A stretch of DNA of 64,000 bases, taken from the NCBI RefSeq assembly GCF_051900535.1, contig NZ_JBHZGI010000005.1, positions 178,125 through 242,124 of the forward strand, given 5' to 3'. The stretch comes from Frateuria_A sp051900535. Lineage in GTDB: Bacteria; Pseudomonadota; Gammaproteobacteria; Xanthomonadales; Rhodanobacteraceae. The notes beneath the pieces are model-generated. The model was not told the origin of the DNA and ran no database searches. It saw nothing but the letters and a program-made list of their open reading frames with translations. The position numbers and the translations under genes were made by a program. Positions 1-7,388 of the stretch are shown here, one piece after another (positions within the stretch are counted from its first letter, which is position 1; each line of letters starts with the position of its first letter).

Positions 1-1018
1 GAGGTAACAGGTCAACTATTTTCCGGAAAGTGGGGTGCTCGATCCTGCTAGTGAGTGCCGCCAGTCCTCTGATGTGAAAATCCAACGCATTGGGACCCAC
101 CCAATTGCTCACATCTTCACCGGCGTCCAAAGACAATATTCTTTCGGAGAAGGCGTTCGCTTCATTGAGCCGCCTTTGGGCAGTGGCGCGCAATGAACGA
201 ACAAACTCTGTTGGGTACATAGCACCCCGCGCGAGAGTTGCTCTTCGAAGATTGATATCATTGGTCTTGCTAATAACTAATCGCTCAAATTCGTGTTGTG
301 CTTCAAGATGAGCAGGAGACATTTTCCGCAAAGAGCCATAGAGCAGCAAGTCAAGACCGATAATCGACTCTTCGATATTCAGAAGCATCGATTTGGTGGC
401 GCCTATGCTTCCAAACATGCGACAGTAGGAGTCGCCAAATAGAGCAGCATGACAAAGTTCGTGAATCAGGCTAAACGACTGCACCCTCGATGGCCTACCT
501 GGAACTAAGACCGGGGGGCCAATAACAATCGCGCCCAGATCGGGCCTGAACGCCCCGTTCTTTGTCGAAGCGTAAATCTCAATGCCGCTATTGAACGCAT
601 AGAATCTCACCGCACGGTATTGGTTGCAAACAAGTACCATAAGGCTGTCATTCACTACAGCGAACGGAATGTCTCCGGCACGAAGCTCTGAGTCAAAAAA
701 GCGCAGAGTGCACATTCCGGCGGCGAGTCCATGGTAGATAGCGGACTCTCCTCGGGAGACACAATATGCGAGAAAATCGTCAAAGGCGGCGAAGAATTCG
801 AGAATTGTCGCTTTTTTACTCTTGGCGATTTCGCGTTCAATCCGTCGTAGCAGAACTGACGTGTATGCCTGAAGTATCTCTACTGGCGTCGATAACAACG
901 CATCTACCCCGTCGACCCAGAGATCGCTTCCTAGCCGTGAGGTAAGAAAACGTTGGGTGCACCTGATTCGCCTCCGCAGAGTTGCGGAGAAGTCAATAAC
1001 TTCGGATTCGAGGTGCAC
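1..1018 (-). CDS. Partial putative zinc metalloprotease (HExxH), C-terminus beyond window
   Basis: An open frame runs leftwards off the window edge; it follows an in-frame TAG at 1078-1076, and no ATG occurs before 715. The GTG at 1018 is the most plausible start, but the start is uncertain because no clear ribosome site precedes it. About 185 residues in, the frame reads LIHELCHAALFGDSY, an HExxH zinc-binding signature in a helical context, followed by a conserved-looking acidic stretch (NIEESIIGLDLLLYGSL). I do not recognise the family; no signal peptide or membrane segment is obvious. It begins 20 nt after the stop of the 66-residue gene at 1039-1239, so the two are probably cotranscribed. 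The motif alone suggests, but does not prove, peptidase activity. Confidence 0.5.
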   Translation of the reverse strand, partial: MHLESEVIDFSATLRRRIRCTQRFLTSRLGSDLWVDGVDALLSTPVEILQAYTSVLLRRIEREIAKSKKATILEFFAAFDDFLAYCVSRGESAIYHGLAAGMCTLRFFDSELRAGDIPFAVVNDSLMVLVCNQYRAVRFYAFNSGIEIYASTKNGAFRPDLGAIVIGPPVLVPGRPSRVQSFSLIHELCHAALFGDSYCRMFGSIGATKSMLLNIEESIIGLDLLLYGSLRKMSPAHLEAQHEFERLVISKTNDINLRRATLARGAMYPTEFVRSLRATAQRRLNEANAFSERILSLDAGEDVSNWVGPNALDFHIRGLAALTSRIEHPTFRKIVDLLP

Positions 1019-1038
1019 GGAGACGGCAGGGTGAAGTT

Positions 1039-1239
1039 TTATGATGAAGTGCAGCCGTAAGGAACAAGTGCCGCGCTAATCTTGTCGATCATTTTCGGAT
1101 CGATCTTATTCTGCTCTAGAAGCTTGATAACCTGGCCACGAGGCAAGCCACTCTTGTCCACGACGTACCAAGCTAGCGCTTTTTCAGCGGCAGCCTTTGA
1201 AACCTTCACAGGTGTCGCAGACTTCTTTTCTGTCGCCAT
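1039..1239 (-). CDS. Small hypothetical protein, 66 aa
   Basis: This is a Lys/Ala-rich helical protein (starts MATEKKSATPVKVSKAAAEK, ends ALVPYGCTSS) with no membrane segment. The ATG at 1239 is preferred over an in-frame ATG at 1266 because GGAG sits 9 nt ahead of it, while nothing resembling a ribosome site precedes the longer version. The middle (GLPRGQVIKLLEQNKIDPKMIDKI) could form a small helix-turn-helix-like bundle, but this is only an impression. It lies immediately upstream of the HExxH gene on the same strand, so the pair may work together. I do not recognise the family. Confidence 0.5.
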   Translation of the reverse strand: MATEKKSATPVKVSKAAAEKALAWYVVDKSGLPRGQVIKLLEQNKIDPKMIDKISAALVPYGCTSS

Positions 1240-1548
1240 GATTCTGGACTCCGACGTTGAACTCAACAGAACTAAGCGGATTCGACTTAGGCAGGCTTGT
1301 CGAGATGTATCGGCATATTAAAACCGCGCAGACCGCGCTCCCGGCTTGGTCATTCAACCGGTTTGCCCAAGGGGCTCCATACATCGCCATACGTAATTTT
1401 GGCGTGAATATTTCCCCGCTCGATGCGGCCCCCTCCTGTTTAACGCCCTCGGCGGTAACAGACGCGCACGTGGCCGCTTCGGGTCGGAAGCGGAACTTCG
1501 GCCTACCCTCGATAACACCGACTGATCGGTTGCGCTCTCCTGCCTGAG
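1240..1548. other. Intergenic region with one palindromic repeat
   Basis: About 310 bases without a convincing gene. The open frames across it on both strands change character at the palindrome at 1474-1493 and have no recognisable protein. It probably holds the promoter of the leftward gene pair. Confidence 0.5.
1474..1493. repeat. GTCCGCTT-type palindromic repeat, copy 1 (diverged)
   Basis: CCGCTTC and GAAGCGG are perfect 7-bp arms separated by six bases. Arm sequence, spacing and GGCC/GGTC-type loop match the copies at 6631, 9237, 24079, 24156 and 24793. Confidence 0.5.
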
Positions 1549-3163
1549 CTACCACGGTAGAAGGCGGAATCCGTTCCCTCCGACCTCAAGCCGGTAATCG
1601 AGCGCGATGCGGTTGAGGAAGACTCGGTCATGCGACGCCACGATCAAGGCGCCGCGATAGTGCAGCATCACCTGCTCCAAGGCTTCAAGCGACTGCAGGT
1701 CGAGATGATTGGTCGGCTCGTCCAGCACCAGCAGTTGTGCGGACGTCTCGCCATACAACGCACATGCCAGCGCCGCCTTGAGTCGTTCACCGCCACTTAG
1801 GCGGGAGACGGCCTTGAGCGCGGAATCACAGGGCAGCGCCAACTGTGCGAGCCGGGTGCGCATTGCAGCCTCAGTTGCGGAAGGGTTAGCCGCAAGCAAG
1901 TGCTGCAGGGGGGACTGCCCGGGATCGAGCATTTCCAGCTGCTGGTCCAGAAAGGCGACCGGTACGTGCACCTCGCACTGCCCCGACGCTGGTGCGAGCC
2001 GCCCGGCAACCACCTTGAGCAAAGTGGATTTGCCGCTGCCGTTTGACCCCGTCACGCCGATGCGCTGGCAGCCTCCGATGGTCAGGTCGAGCGGCCCTGG
2101 AGCCCCCGCACCAAATGGAAGGCGCACTTGGTCAAGCGTGACGGCCTTACGCCGAGGCACGCCGGAGACAGCGGGCGCTGGCAAGGCAATATCGGCATCG
2201 TCCGCCACCTGCAGGGCCGCGTCACGTACGTTCTGTGCCAGTTCCTCCCTGCGCGCCTCCTGTGCGCGTTGCCGGCTTGCCGGTACTGACCTGACTCTGC
2301 TGCTTGCGCCGGCCCAGCAGGATGGCGGCCTGGTTGGCATCGCGGCCAGCGCGCGTGACGCGCGACTGGCGGCGCCCCAGGTTCTCCAGTGTCTGGCGGA
2401 TGGCGGCTTCGCCGCGTCGCTGTTCGGCCTTGCGATGCTCCAACTCCTGTCTGGCGCGGCCTTGTTCCTCCACCTTCGAATGCGCGTAGAAATCGTAGCC
2501 GCCGCCATAGTCGCGCAGACCGGTGGCCGAGAGTTCCAAGATGCGCTGCATCGGCTGCAGCAGTTCGCGGTCATGGCTGATCACCAGCAAGCTCTTGGGC
2601 CACGCGCGCAGGCGCTCCAGTAGTGCCTCGCGACAGGGACGGTCGAGATGGTTGGTAGGCTCGTCGAGCACCAGCATGTCCGGCTCTGCCAACCATGCCC
2701 CCGCCAGCGCGATCCGCGTCAGCTCGCCGCCACTGAGTCCGGCGGCCGGGTGATCCTGGGCGAGGTGGCCGAGGCCGTGCGCATCCAGCCACGCGGGCAG
2801 TCGCTGGCGGATGTCCCAGCGGTCTCCGACCGTCTCGAAGTCGTGTGCACGCACTTCGCCTGCTTCGATCCGGTCGAGGGCATCAAGGATTGACTGCACG
2901 CCTGCGATGGATGCCACCGTCGCGCCTGCCGGACAAGCTACCTGTTGAGCGACATAAGCGATGCGGCCTGTGCGCAGACATCGTCCTTGGGTCGGCTCGA
3001 GCTCGCCGGCGAGCACACGCCCGAGCACACTCTTACCTGCGCCATTGCGCCCGACCAGGCCGGTGTGGCGACGGTCGAGCTGGATGTCGATATGCGAGAA
3101 AACGAGCTGACCATCGGGCCACGCGAACGCCGCGTCTTGCAGCGTCAGAAAAACTTCCGTCAT
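1549..3163 (-). pseudogene. ABC-F family ATPase, disrupted by a single frameshift
   Basis: Two ABC ATPase halves lie in different frames. The N-terminal half starts at ATG 3163 (MTEVFLTLQDAAF) with Walker A GRNGAGKS, signature LSGGE and Walker B MLVLDEPTNHLD. The C-terminal half has GSNGSGKST, LSGGERLKAAL and LLVLDEPTNHLD, ending at 1549. No membrane domain is present, and tandem domains with an EPTNHLD motif are the ABC-F pattern, a family of ribosome-associated translation or antibiotic-resistance factors. The frame changes near 2280-2310, in the basic linker after LLGRRKQQSQ; the 1615-nt span is one base off a multiple of three. Either the gene is broken, the two halves are made separately, or the assembly has an indel. 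Residues upstream of 3163 in the same frame show no family resemblance. Confidence 0.8.
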
Positions 3164-3727
3164 GGGATCTCTAGGGTGCCGTGTGTCGGTCCATCTGGTG
3201 GGATGGAGGGGACAGGCCGTCGGGAAGACGGCGGCATCACCGGCGCATCGGACGGTTCCTCGGAGTTCTGCAGGAGCGGAGCCGGGACTATAGCGATCGC
3301 GCTTCGGGGAGACAAACCGCTCGCTGCCAAGGTCCGGTTGTCGATGCAACGTCTGCGCCGTCGCCAGCCGGCCTCGCTGCGAAAGTGGCTCTGCGAACGA
3401 AGTGCTTGCCTTCCTTCTCAGAGGCGGGGGAATTCCATCGATCCTCCGCCGGGACAGGCAATCGTGGACATGACAGCAGATGCACTTTGCCCTAACCGGA
3501 GAGCCCCCGAAAGCTGCAAGCCACAATTGTCGCGGTGGTTCTTCGAAGCTGTTTTCAACGCCTACCCGAGACGGATCTAGATGGCGTTGCTCGATTCACG
3601 CCCCGGATGAACGAGTTCGCTCGATCGACGTGGTGATACAATGCTTTTGTCGTGCCCGAAATAGGGCGGCGTGGTCTCGCGGCGCTTTGACCTAAACTTG
3701 GGATGGCTGGCTCGCAAGGAGCATCGC
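3164..3727. other. Intergenic region, no gene recognised
   Basis: About 560 bases between the leftward ABC-F gene and the rightward lipoprotein gene. Open frames here are not supported by ribosome sites or recognisable protein. Only a short GCCGTC/GACGGC hairpin near 3219-3235 stands out. Promoters of both divergent genes should lie here. Confidence 0.5.
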
Positions 3728-4126
3728 GTGATCAGGGGATGGATGCTTGTCTGCGCGGCCACCGCCGTGCTCGCTGCGTGTTCGGTACGCCCGGACGGTA
3801 GCAACGGCGCTCGCCGCGATTTCATCCTTCCCGGCGTTGGCTACGCCGTTGCCTACCATCGGGCCGTCGAGTTCGCGCGCATTTGTCACACCGGCGGCGG
3901 CCTCTTCAAGCACGCGACCATCACCAATGAGCTGTTCCCCGATACGGGCGAAGCCTACGTGCACGTCGCCTGGGGCGGTGGCACGATGCCAGAGCAAATC
4001 AATATCAAGGACGCGCCCGACGGCGCGGCCGTGTCCGTGGTCAATGTCGACCAAGGCATGTGGGACGGGCGCGAACTGGACGCCGCTACGCGATCACTGC
4101 AAAGCGGAATCGCGACGTGCCGGTGA
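3728..4126 (+). CDS. Putative small lipoprotein, 132 aa
   Basis: The GTG start at 3728 is chosen because AAGGAG lies 6 nt ahead of it; a longer in-frame version has no such site. The N-terminus (IRGWMLVCAATAVLAAC) is a short positively charged plus hydrophobic signal ending in the lipobox LAAC, with the lipid-carrying cysteine at about residue 18. This predicts an envelope lipoprotein. The mature part has no family I recognise; it contains a His/Gly-rich segment (HTGGGLFKHATITNELF) and a terminal Cys. It ends 9 nt before the DUF2188-like gene, so it probably heads a short operon with the three downstream genes. Confidence 0.65.
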   Translation: MIRGWMLVCAATAVLAACSVRPDGSNGARRDFILPGVGYAVAYHRAVEFARICHTGGGLFKHATITNELFPDTGEAYVHVAWGGGTMPEQINIKDAPDGAAVSVVNVDQGMWDGRELDAATRSLQSGIATCR

Positions 4127-4135
4127 GGATCAAGT

Positions 4136-4462
4136 ATGCCGCCCCATAAGCGCACCACTTACCATGTCCTTAAAACGACTCAGGGCTGGCGCCTTGTGCG
4201 TGAGGGCGGCCTGCGTGCATCCGCCGTCGCGAGCACAAAAGAAGCTATCCTCCGCAAGGCGCGTCATCTAGCGCGCCGGGGAGGCTACGAGGTGCTCGTC
4301 CACGACGAGCGGGGGCTGGTCACCATGCGCATCGCGACCGGGCGGCGCATCGGCACCAAGAGCGCCAAACCCGTGGTCGCGAGCGCAGCTGCCAAGCGCG
4401 TCGGTGCTGGCGAATTTGTTCATGACCTGCTGCCGCCGCCAACCAAGCCCAAGAAGCGTTGA
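4136..4462 (+). CDS. DUF2188-like protein with LPPPTKP tail, 108 aa
   Basis: The N-terminal 65 residues (TYHVLKTTQGWRLVREGG, then ILRKARHLARRGGYEVLVHD) have the layout of the small DUF2188 family: a strand, a W-x-V/L-x-x-E-G turn, a helix rich in Ala/Arg and a final strand with HDERG. Its function is not known. A basic linker follows, then the tail HDLLPPPTKPKKR, which is nearly repeated at the end of the next small protein. GAGG sits 7 nt ahead of the ATG. It lies between a putative lipoprotein and a 2TM SLATT-like protein on the same strand. Confidence 0.65.
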   Translation: MPPHKRTTYHVLKTTQGWRLVREGGLRASAVASTKEAILRKARHLARRGGYEVLVHDERGLVTMRIATGRRIGTKSAKPVVASAAAKRVGAGEFVHDLLPPPTKPKKR

Positions 4463-4491
4463 ACCTTTTATCCGCGACCAGGGGAACAACA

Positions 4492-4671
4492 ATGGCAAAC
4501 AAAGAACGCAGCGGGAACGACATTCCGCGTAACCCGACACCGCACGTTCCTCGCGATATTCCTCCGCAGAGGAGCCCGGCTTACGATGGCGGATTCACGC
4601 GCGGTGATGTAGTAAATCAGCCCACGGTGCAGGACATTCTTCCGCCCCCAACCAAGCCAGGGAAACGATAG
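4492..4671 (+). CDS. Small Pro-rich protein sharing the LPPPTKP tail, 59 aa
   Basis: The ATG at 4492 follows AGGGGAACAACA, a good ribosome site; an in-frame TTG at 4459 overlaps the preceding gene and is less likely. The sequence is probably disordered (many Pro, Arg and Asn) and ends QDILPPPTKPGKR, matching 10 of 13 residues of the tail of the 108-residue protein just upstream. No other domain is seen. The shared tail suggests that both proteins are bound by one partner, possibly the SLATT-like membrane protein that starts 11 nt downstream. I do not recognise a family. Confidence 0.6.
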   Translation: MANKERSGNDIPRNPTPHVPRDIPPQRSPAYDGGFTRGDVVNQPTVQDILPPPTKPGKR

Positions 4672-4682
4672 CGGGTGATGCA

Positions 4683-5222
4683 ATGACGGATGAGACCATC
4701 GAACAACAAGCCTTCGACACTCTGTGGGCGGTCCAGCTCTCATCTCGTTACCACATGCGTCGGCAGGCTTTCTTCGAGCGCTGGTCACGTGTGACGGCGG
4801 CCACTGGCGTGCTTTTTGGATCAACCGCGATCGCCGGCGCTTTCACCGCAGCACATATGCCTGCATGGATTACTGCGGTGACCGGCGCGATGGTCGCGGT
4901 CGCGTCAACGGTTGACCTGGTGGTCGGCACCGCAATGATGGCGCGAAAGCACGAGGATCTGCGCAAGCGCTTCCTTCAGCTTGAGGCGGAGATTCGGAGG
5001 TGCATGGAGCCAACAGCGGAAACCTGCGTACTGTGGACCGACAAGCGCCTAGCTATCGAGTTTGACGAGCCCCCTATCTACAACGGCTTGGCGTTGCTCT
5101 GCTACGACGAGCTCGCTCGCGCGACACGCGGGGTAAAGGAGCGGGTCAGGGTATTGCCGTCCGTGCGAATCACCGCGCAGTGGTGGCGCTGGGACCGCCC
5201 GGTCGAGGAACTCATTGCATAA
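4683..5222 (+). CDS. 2TM SLATT-like (DUF4231-type) membrane protein, 179 aa
   Basis: A soluble helix with Tyr-His-Arg-Arg residues (SRYHMRRQAFFERW) leads into two closely spaced hydrophobic helices at about residues 38-60 and 62-86. A long charged helix (MARKHEDLRKRFLQLEAEIRR) and a C-terminal Trp-rich end follow. This order matches SLATT domains, predicted 2TM effector modules found with SMODS nucleotidyltransferases or SLOG sensors in bacterial conflict systems; pore formation is the family prediction, not shown here. No nucleotidyltransferase lies beside it. The two small genes upstream with identical tails are its likely partners. Other 2TM families cannot be excluded. Confidence 0.6.
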   Translation: MTDETIEQQAFDTLWAVQLSSRYHMRRQAFFERWSRVTAATGVLFGSTAIAGAFTAAHMPAWITAVTGAMVAVASTVDLVVGTAMMARKHEDLRKRFLQLEAEIRRCMEPTAETCVLWTDKRLAIEFDEPPIYNGLALLCYDELARATRGVKERVRVLPSVRITAQWWRWDRPVEELIA

Positions 5223-5244
5223 AAAAGGCCGGGCGAGCCCGGCC
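5221..5244 (-). terminator. Rho-independent terminator of the 47-aa gene
   Basis: Read on the minus strand, GGCCGGGC-TC-GCCCGGCC forms a perfect 8-bp hairpin followed directly by six T residues. It ends the small leftward gene at 5264-5407 and overlaps the stop codon of the rightward SLATT-like gene, so it may serve both. Confidence 0.8.
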
Positions 5245-5263
5245 ATTGCTTCCCAGCTGATTC

Positions 5264-5407
5264 CTACCGCCGCTTTCCCTTGTTTGGTGCCTGGGTCAGC
5301 GCTGACGCAGCAACGCTCTTTACCGGAGCGGGGGTCTTGGGGTTGGAAAGCAGCTTGCCGGCGGTCGATGCCACGGACTTGCCGGTTTGTTCATTGCGCT
5401 TGGTCAT
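5264..5407 (-). CDS. Small basic hypothetical protein, 47 aa
   Basis: A 48-codon frame starts at ATG 5407 (MTKRNEQTGKSVASTAGKLL) and ends with PNKGKRR and TAG at 5264. AGAGG lies about 9 nt upstream. A clean hairpin-plus-T terminator only 19 nt beyond the stop supports a real gene. The sequence is Ala/Ser/Lys-rich with a repeated SVAS/SVAA motif and a SALTQAP segment, resembling tiny widespread proteobacterial proteins of unknown function. It has no membrane segment. It converges with the SLATT-like gene. Confidence 0.65.
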   Translation of the reverse strand: MTKRNEQTGKSVASTAGKLLSNPKTPAPVKSVAASALTQAPNKGKRR

Positions 5408-5840
5408 TTTTAGGGCCTCTTACAGGTGTACGTGAGCAGCCGAAGCCGCGTTCGAGCCACCCCATCGCCAGCCCCCTGAAAGGCGGTAGCGCGCTCAAGC
5501 CCAACATATGGGCCTTTTCACGCCACGTCAACACATAACCTTGTAGGCCCGAATCCGTAGCCGCGTTGCATTTCCAGCCCGCACCCGCTCCCGGCACAAT
5601 TGCCCCACGTTGTACTTGTCCTCTCAGACTTGTAGAGCGCCAACACGATCCGCACTCAGGCGCCGAATGTCGCTCACGCCAAGCGGCCGAACCATTTGGT
5701 GGTAGGTCTGGATGCGAGGCGCTGGTCCAGTGCAATTGTGAAGCCAATCTTGACCGCTAGCTCGTCGCTTCTTCGGAAGGCGAGCTAGAACTCGGCGGAG
5801 CGATTTCCTGGGTCGGATCCACCCACCAAGTCCCTACACC
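5408..5840. other. Intergenic region, nothing recognised
   Basis: About 430 bases between two leftward small genes. No frame has both a ribosome site and a plausible protein. The promoter of the 47-aa gene should be at its left end. Confidence 0.4.
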
Positions 5841-6068
5841 TCAGGGAGTACCTCGGTTCCGGTGGCGCCTTTCCCACTGCAGCTGGCTTTTCACAAGACC
5901 ATGCAAGCCCTTGAGATCAGGCTCAGCCGCGACCAAGAACTTTCCGTCCGGATCTTCAAGTAGAAAGCCGCCCACCCCAGAGCGGCGCATATAGTCACGG
6001 ATGGCGTTTAGCATCGCCGATGGGTCGTACTGTACGTCGGGTACGACGTTTTCTTCGTCGCTTGCCAT
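5841..6068 (-). CDS. Hypothetical protein, 75 aa
   Basis: Starts at ATG 6068 with GGAAG 5 nt upstream. The acidic N-terminus (MASDEENVVPDVQYDPSAML) is followed by a helix (NAIRDYMRRSGVGG) and a strand pair (FLLEDPDGKFLVAAEPDL), consistent with a small folded domain. There is no signal or membrane segment. I do not recognise the family. It stands alone, upstream of the recombinase wreckage on its right. Confidence 0.5.
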   Translation of the reverse strand: MASDEENVVPDVQYDPSAMLNAIRDYMRRSGVGGFLLEDPDGKFLVAAEPDLKGLHGLVKSQLQWERRHRNRGTP

Positions 6069-6630
6069 GTTCGCTTCCGACCAAAACTAGCAAGTGCAAA
6101 CCTAGCAGAAAGCAACAAGGCTTGGCTCATCAATCGTGGCGAGGATTCAGGCTGGCGTGGTTCGCATGCATGATAACTGTGGTTATCAATAGCCCTAAAT
6201 TTGGCCGCCAAACTCGGCCCGATCCGGCACCACCTCTGCGGTAAAGCCTTGCTCTCCCCAGATCGCGAGGCCTCACCGCCGACGAACCTGTCTGCGTTTG
6301 GCGGTCTGACCCCTTGTCCGGCCAGAGGACGAAAGTCCACCTGGGCGGAACGTTCTAGCAACACAGCGTCCCCCAGGCACTTGCCTGAGGGACGCGATCT
6401 CTGGCGACTGCCATTGGGAGTGGTTAGGCGATCACCTGGTCGGCGCACGAGCATCCGGCTTGTTTCAGAACGGTTAGAATCGTTCCAGGGGTTTGGTGCG
6501 GATTAGGGTGATCGCTGGACAGCCTTCCGGCACGGCCTGAACAACGCCCGGGTGTTTATCATCTTGCTGCTGTTGCCCAACCTGTCAGCCTGAAAGCCAG
6601 CTATCGGTTGAAAGGCAGCCTCCGCCTATC
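6069..6630. other. Non-coding stretch with a hairpin
   Basis: No gene is supported. A hairpin at 6366-6395 has 7-bp GCGTCCC/GGGACGC arms and an inner AGGC/GCCT pair. It has no T-run, so it is not a classical terminator. An isolated GTTAGGC core occurs near 6424 but lacks the rest of an attC site. Confidence 0.4.
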
Positions 6631-6654
6631 GTCCGCTTCCGGCCAAAAGCGGAC
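6631..6654. repeat. GTCCGCTT-type palindromic repeat, copy 2 (perfect)
   Basis: GTCCGCTT and AAGCGGAC form perfect 8-bp arms around an 8-base CCGGCCAA loop. This is the cleanest copy in the window. It lies directly against the truncated recombinase fragment at 6655-6728 and supplies its aberrant C-terminal codons. Confidence 0.7.
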
Positions 6655-6728
6655 GTTGGCTGCGGCTCGGCCTTTTGCCCGACCAACTCGCCCTCGTTCC
6701 AAGGGGTCCTGCCCTGCTTGTTCTTCAT
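6655..6728 (-). pseudogene. N-terminal remnant of a tyrosine recombinase
   Basis: From ATG 6728 the frame reads MKNKQGRTPWNEGELVGQKA, very like the conserved start of a family of tyrosine-type recombinases that begin with (T/K)GRTPWNKGKLIGQKPP and continue for about 200 residues. After GQKA the resemblance stops where the palindromic repeat begins, and the remaining frame encodes only the repeat and filler. The gene has therefore lost everything downstream, including the catalytic domain. The family identity comes from memory of that N-terminal motif. Confidence 0.6.
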
Positions 6729-6879
6729 GCGTGAACCCTCGCGATGGGGGGTTCAACCGTATCCACCTGACACAGCGGTTCTTTGGCGATTTTTCTGATG
6801 CAGGTCGGCTACACGATCGGAGTATAGCCAGGGTCAGCACGCGCTCGTTGCGTTACCCTCATGTTTTTCCCCGCAACCG

Positions 6880-6951
6880 TTGGCGCATGGAACCGGTATT
6901 CAGGCCATCCAAAGGCTGCTTGGTCACCGGAAGCTTACAGACGAGACCACC
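6880..6951 (+). pseudogene. C-terminal remnant of a tyrosine recombinase
   Basis: On the plus strand the frame reads HGTGIQAIQRLLGHRKLTDE, matching the recombinase box II region (G-T-x-I-x-x-I-Q-x-L-L-G-H) just before the catalytic tyrosine. The expected tyrosine is missing, and the preceding LRH(S/T)FAT-like residues appear only in another frame (LRYPHVF), so the piece is decayed. It points opposite to the 6655-6728 fragment and lies next to the first cassette. It may come from an integron integrase or an unrelated integrase; too little remains to tell. Confidence 0.5.
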
Positions 6952-6986
6952 GGGTTGAAAGCTCTGTGGCGCGCGGTCAGCATTCG

Positions 6987-7027
6987 GTATAACCGGACCT
7001 GCGGGTCCGTACATTTCGTAGTTAGGC
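6987..7027 (+). other. Degenerate recombination site (R' core GTTAGGC)
   Basis: GTTAGGC at 7021-7027 is a perfect R' core (GTTRRRY) and marks the left boundary of the first cassette. CGGACC/GGTCCG arms at 6994-7009 form a hairpin, and GTATAAC is a poor R'' match. At 41 nt the site is shorter than a functional attC, so it is a truncated attC or part of an attI. Confidence 0.35.
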
Positions 7028-7048
7028 GTCACCAGATAGGCCAACTAA

Positions 7049-7318
7049 ATGCAAAAATTTGCTCTGATGCTCTCAGCCTTCTTCGGTTGCTCAGCAGCTG
7101 TACTATGGTTTGTGTCAGCGCGCATAAAGGTCAAGGCTGGCGGGAGACCGAACAACCCTGACGGCTTCCAAACCTCCCATATTTATGTGGGCAGCGGCAA
7201 AGACGAGTACGAGCTCGTAGAGACTCTCGTACGGCAGAGCATCTGGAGTAGGCGTGCAGCAGTAGCAGCTAGCCTCTCTGCTGTCTTTCAAACGATCTCC
7301 ATAGGTGTATCGGGCTAA
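7049..7318 (+). CDS. Cassette gene: small membrane protein, 89 aa
   Basis: It starts with a single hydrophobic helix (MQKFALMLSAFFGCSAAVLWFV), which could be a signal anchor. A basic segment and a soluble part (HIYVGSGKDEYELVETLVRQ) follow, then a weak second hydrophobic stretch at the end (AAVAASLSAVFQTISIGVSG). The stop lies 2 nt before the attC site, as usual for integron cassettes. No family is recognised. The ATG lies 28 nt inside the cassette boundary. Confidence 0.6.
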   Translation: MQKFALMLSAFFGCSAAVLWFVSARIKVKAGGRPNNPDGFQTSHIYVGSGKDEYELVETLVRQSIWSRRAAVAASLSAVFQTISIGVSG

Positions 7319-7320
7319 GT

Positions 7321-7377
7321 GCCTGACATCTCGTTCAAGGCCGGACGGCTACGCCGCCGCTTAACTCAGCGTTAGGG
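7321..7377 (+). other. attC recombination site 1
   Basis: R''-like GCCTGAC at 7321-7327 and R' GTTAGGG at 7371-7377 flank TCGTTCAAG on the left and TTAACTCAGC on the right, with a GC-rich imperfect hairpin between. The 57-nt length and the TTCAAG...TTAACTCA pair are typical of chromosomal-integron attC sites. Confidence 0.75.
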
Positions 7378-7388
7378 GCTCACCACAC

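Noticed and set aside
1257..1547. Plus-strand frame of 96 codons
   Set aside because: Its second half is a translation of the palindromic repeat, and there is no ribosome site.
6366..6395. Hairpin considered as an attC site or terminator
   Set aside because: It lacks the TTCAAG/TTAACTCA halves of attC and has no T-run.
6201..6506. Plus-strand frame of 101 codons in the non-coding stretch
   Set aside because: No ribosome site, no homology impression, and it overlaps a hairpin and degraded sequence.
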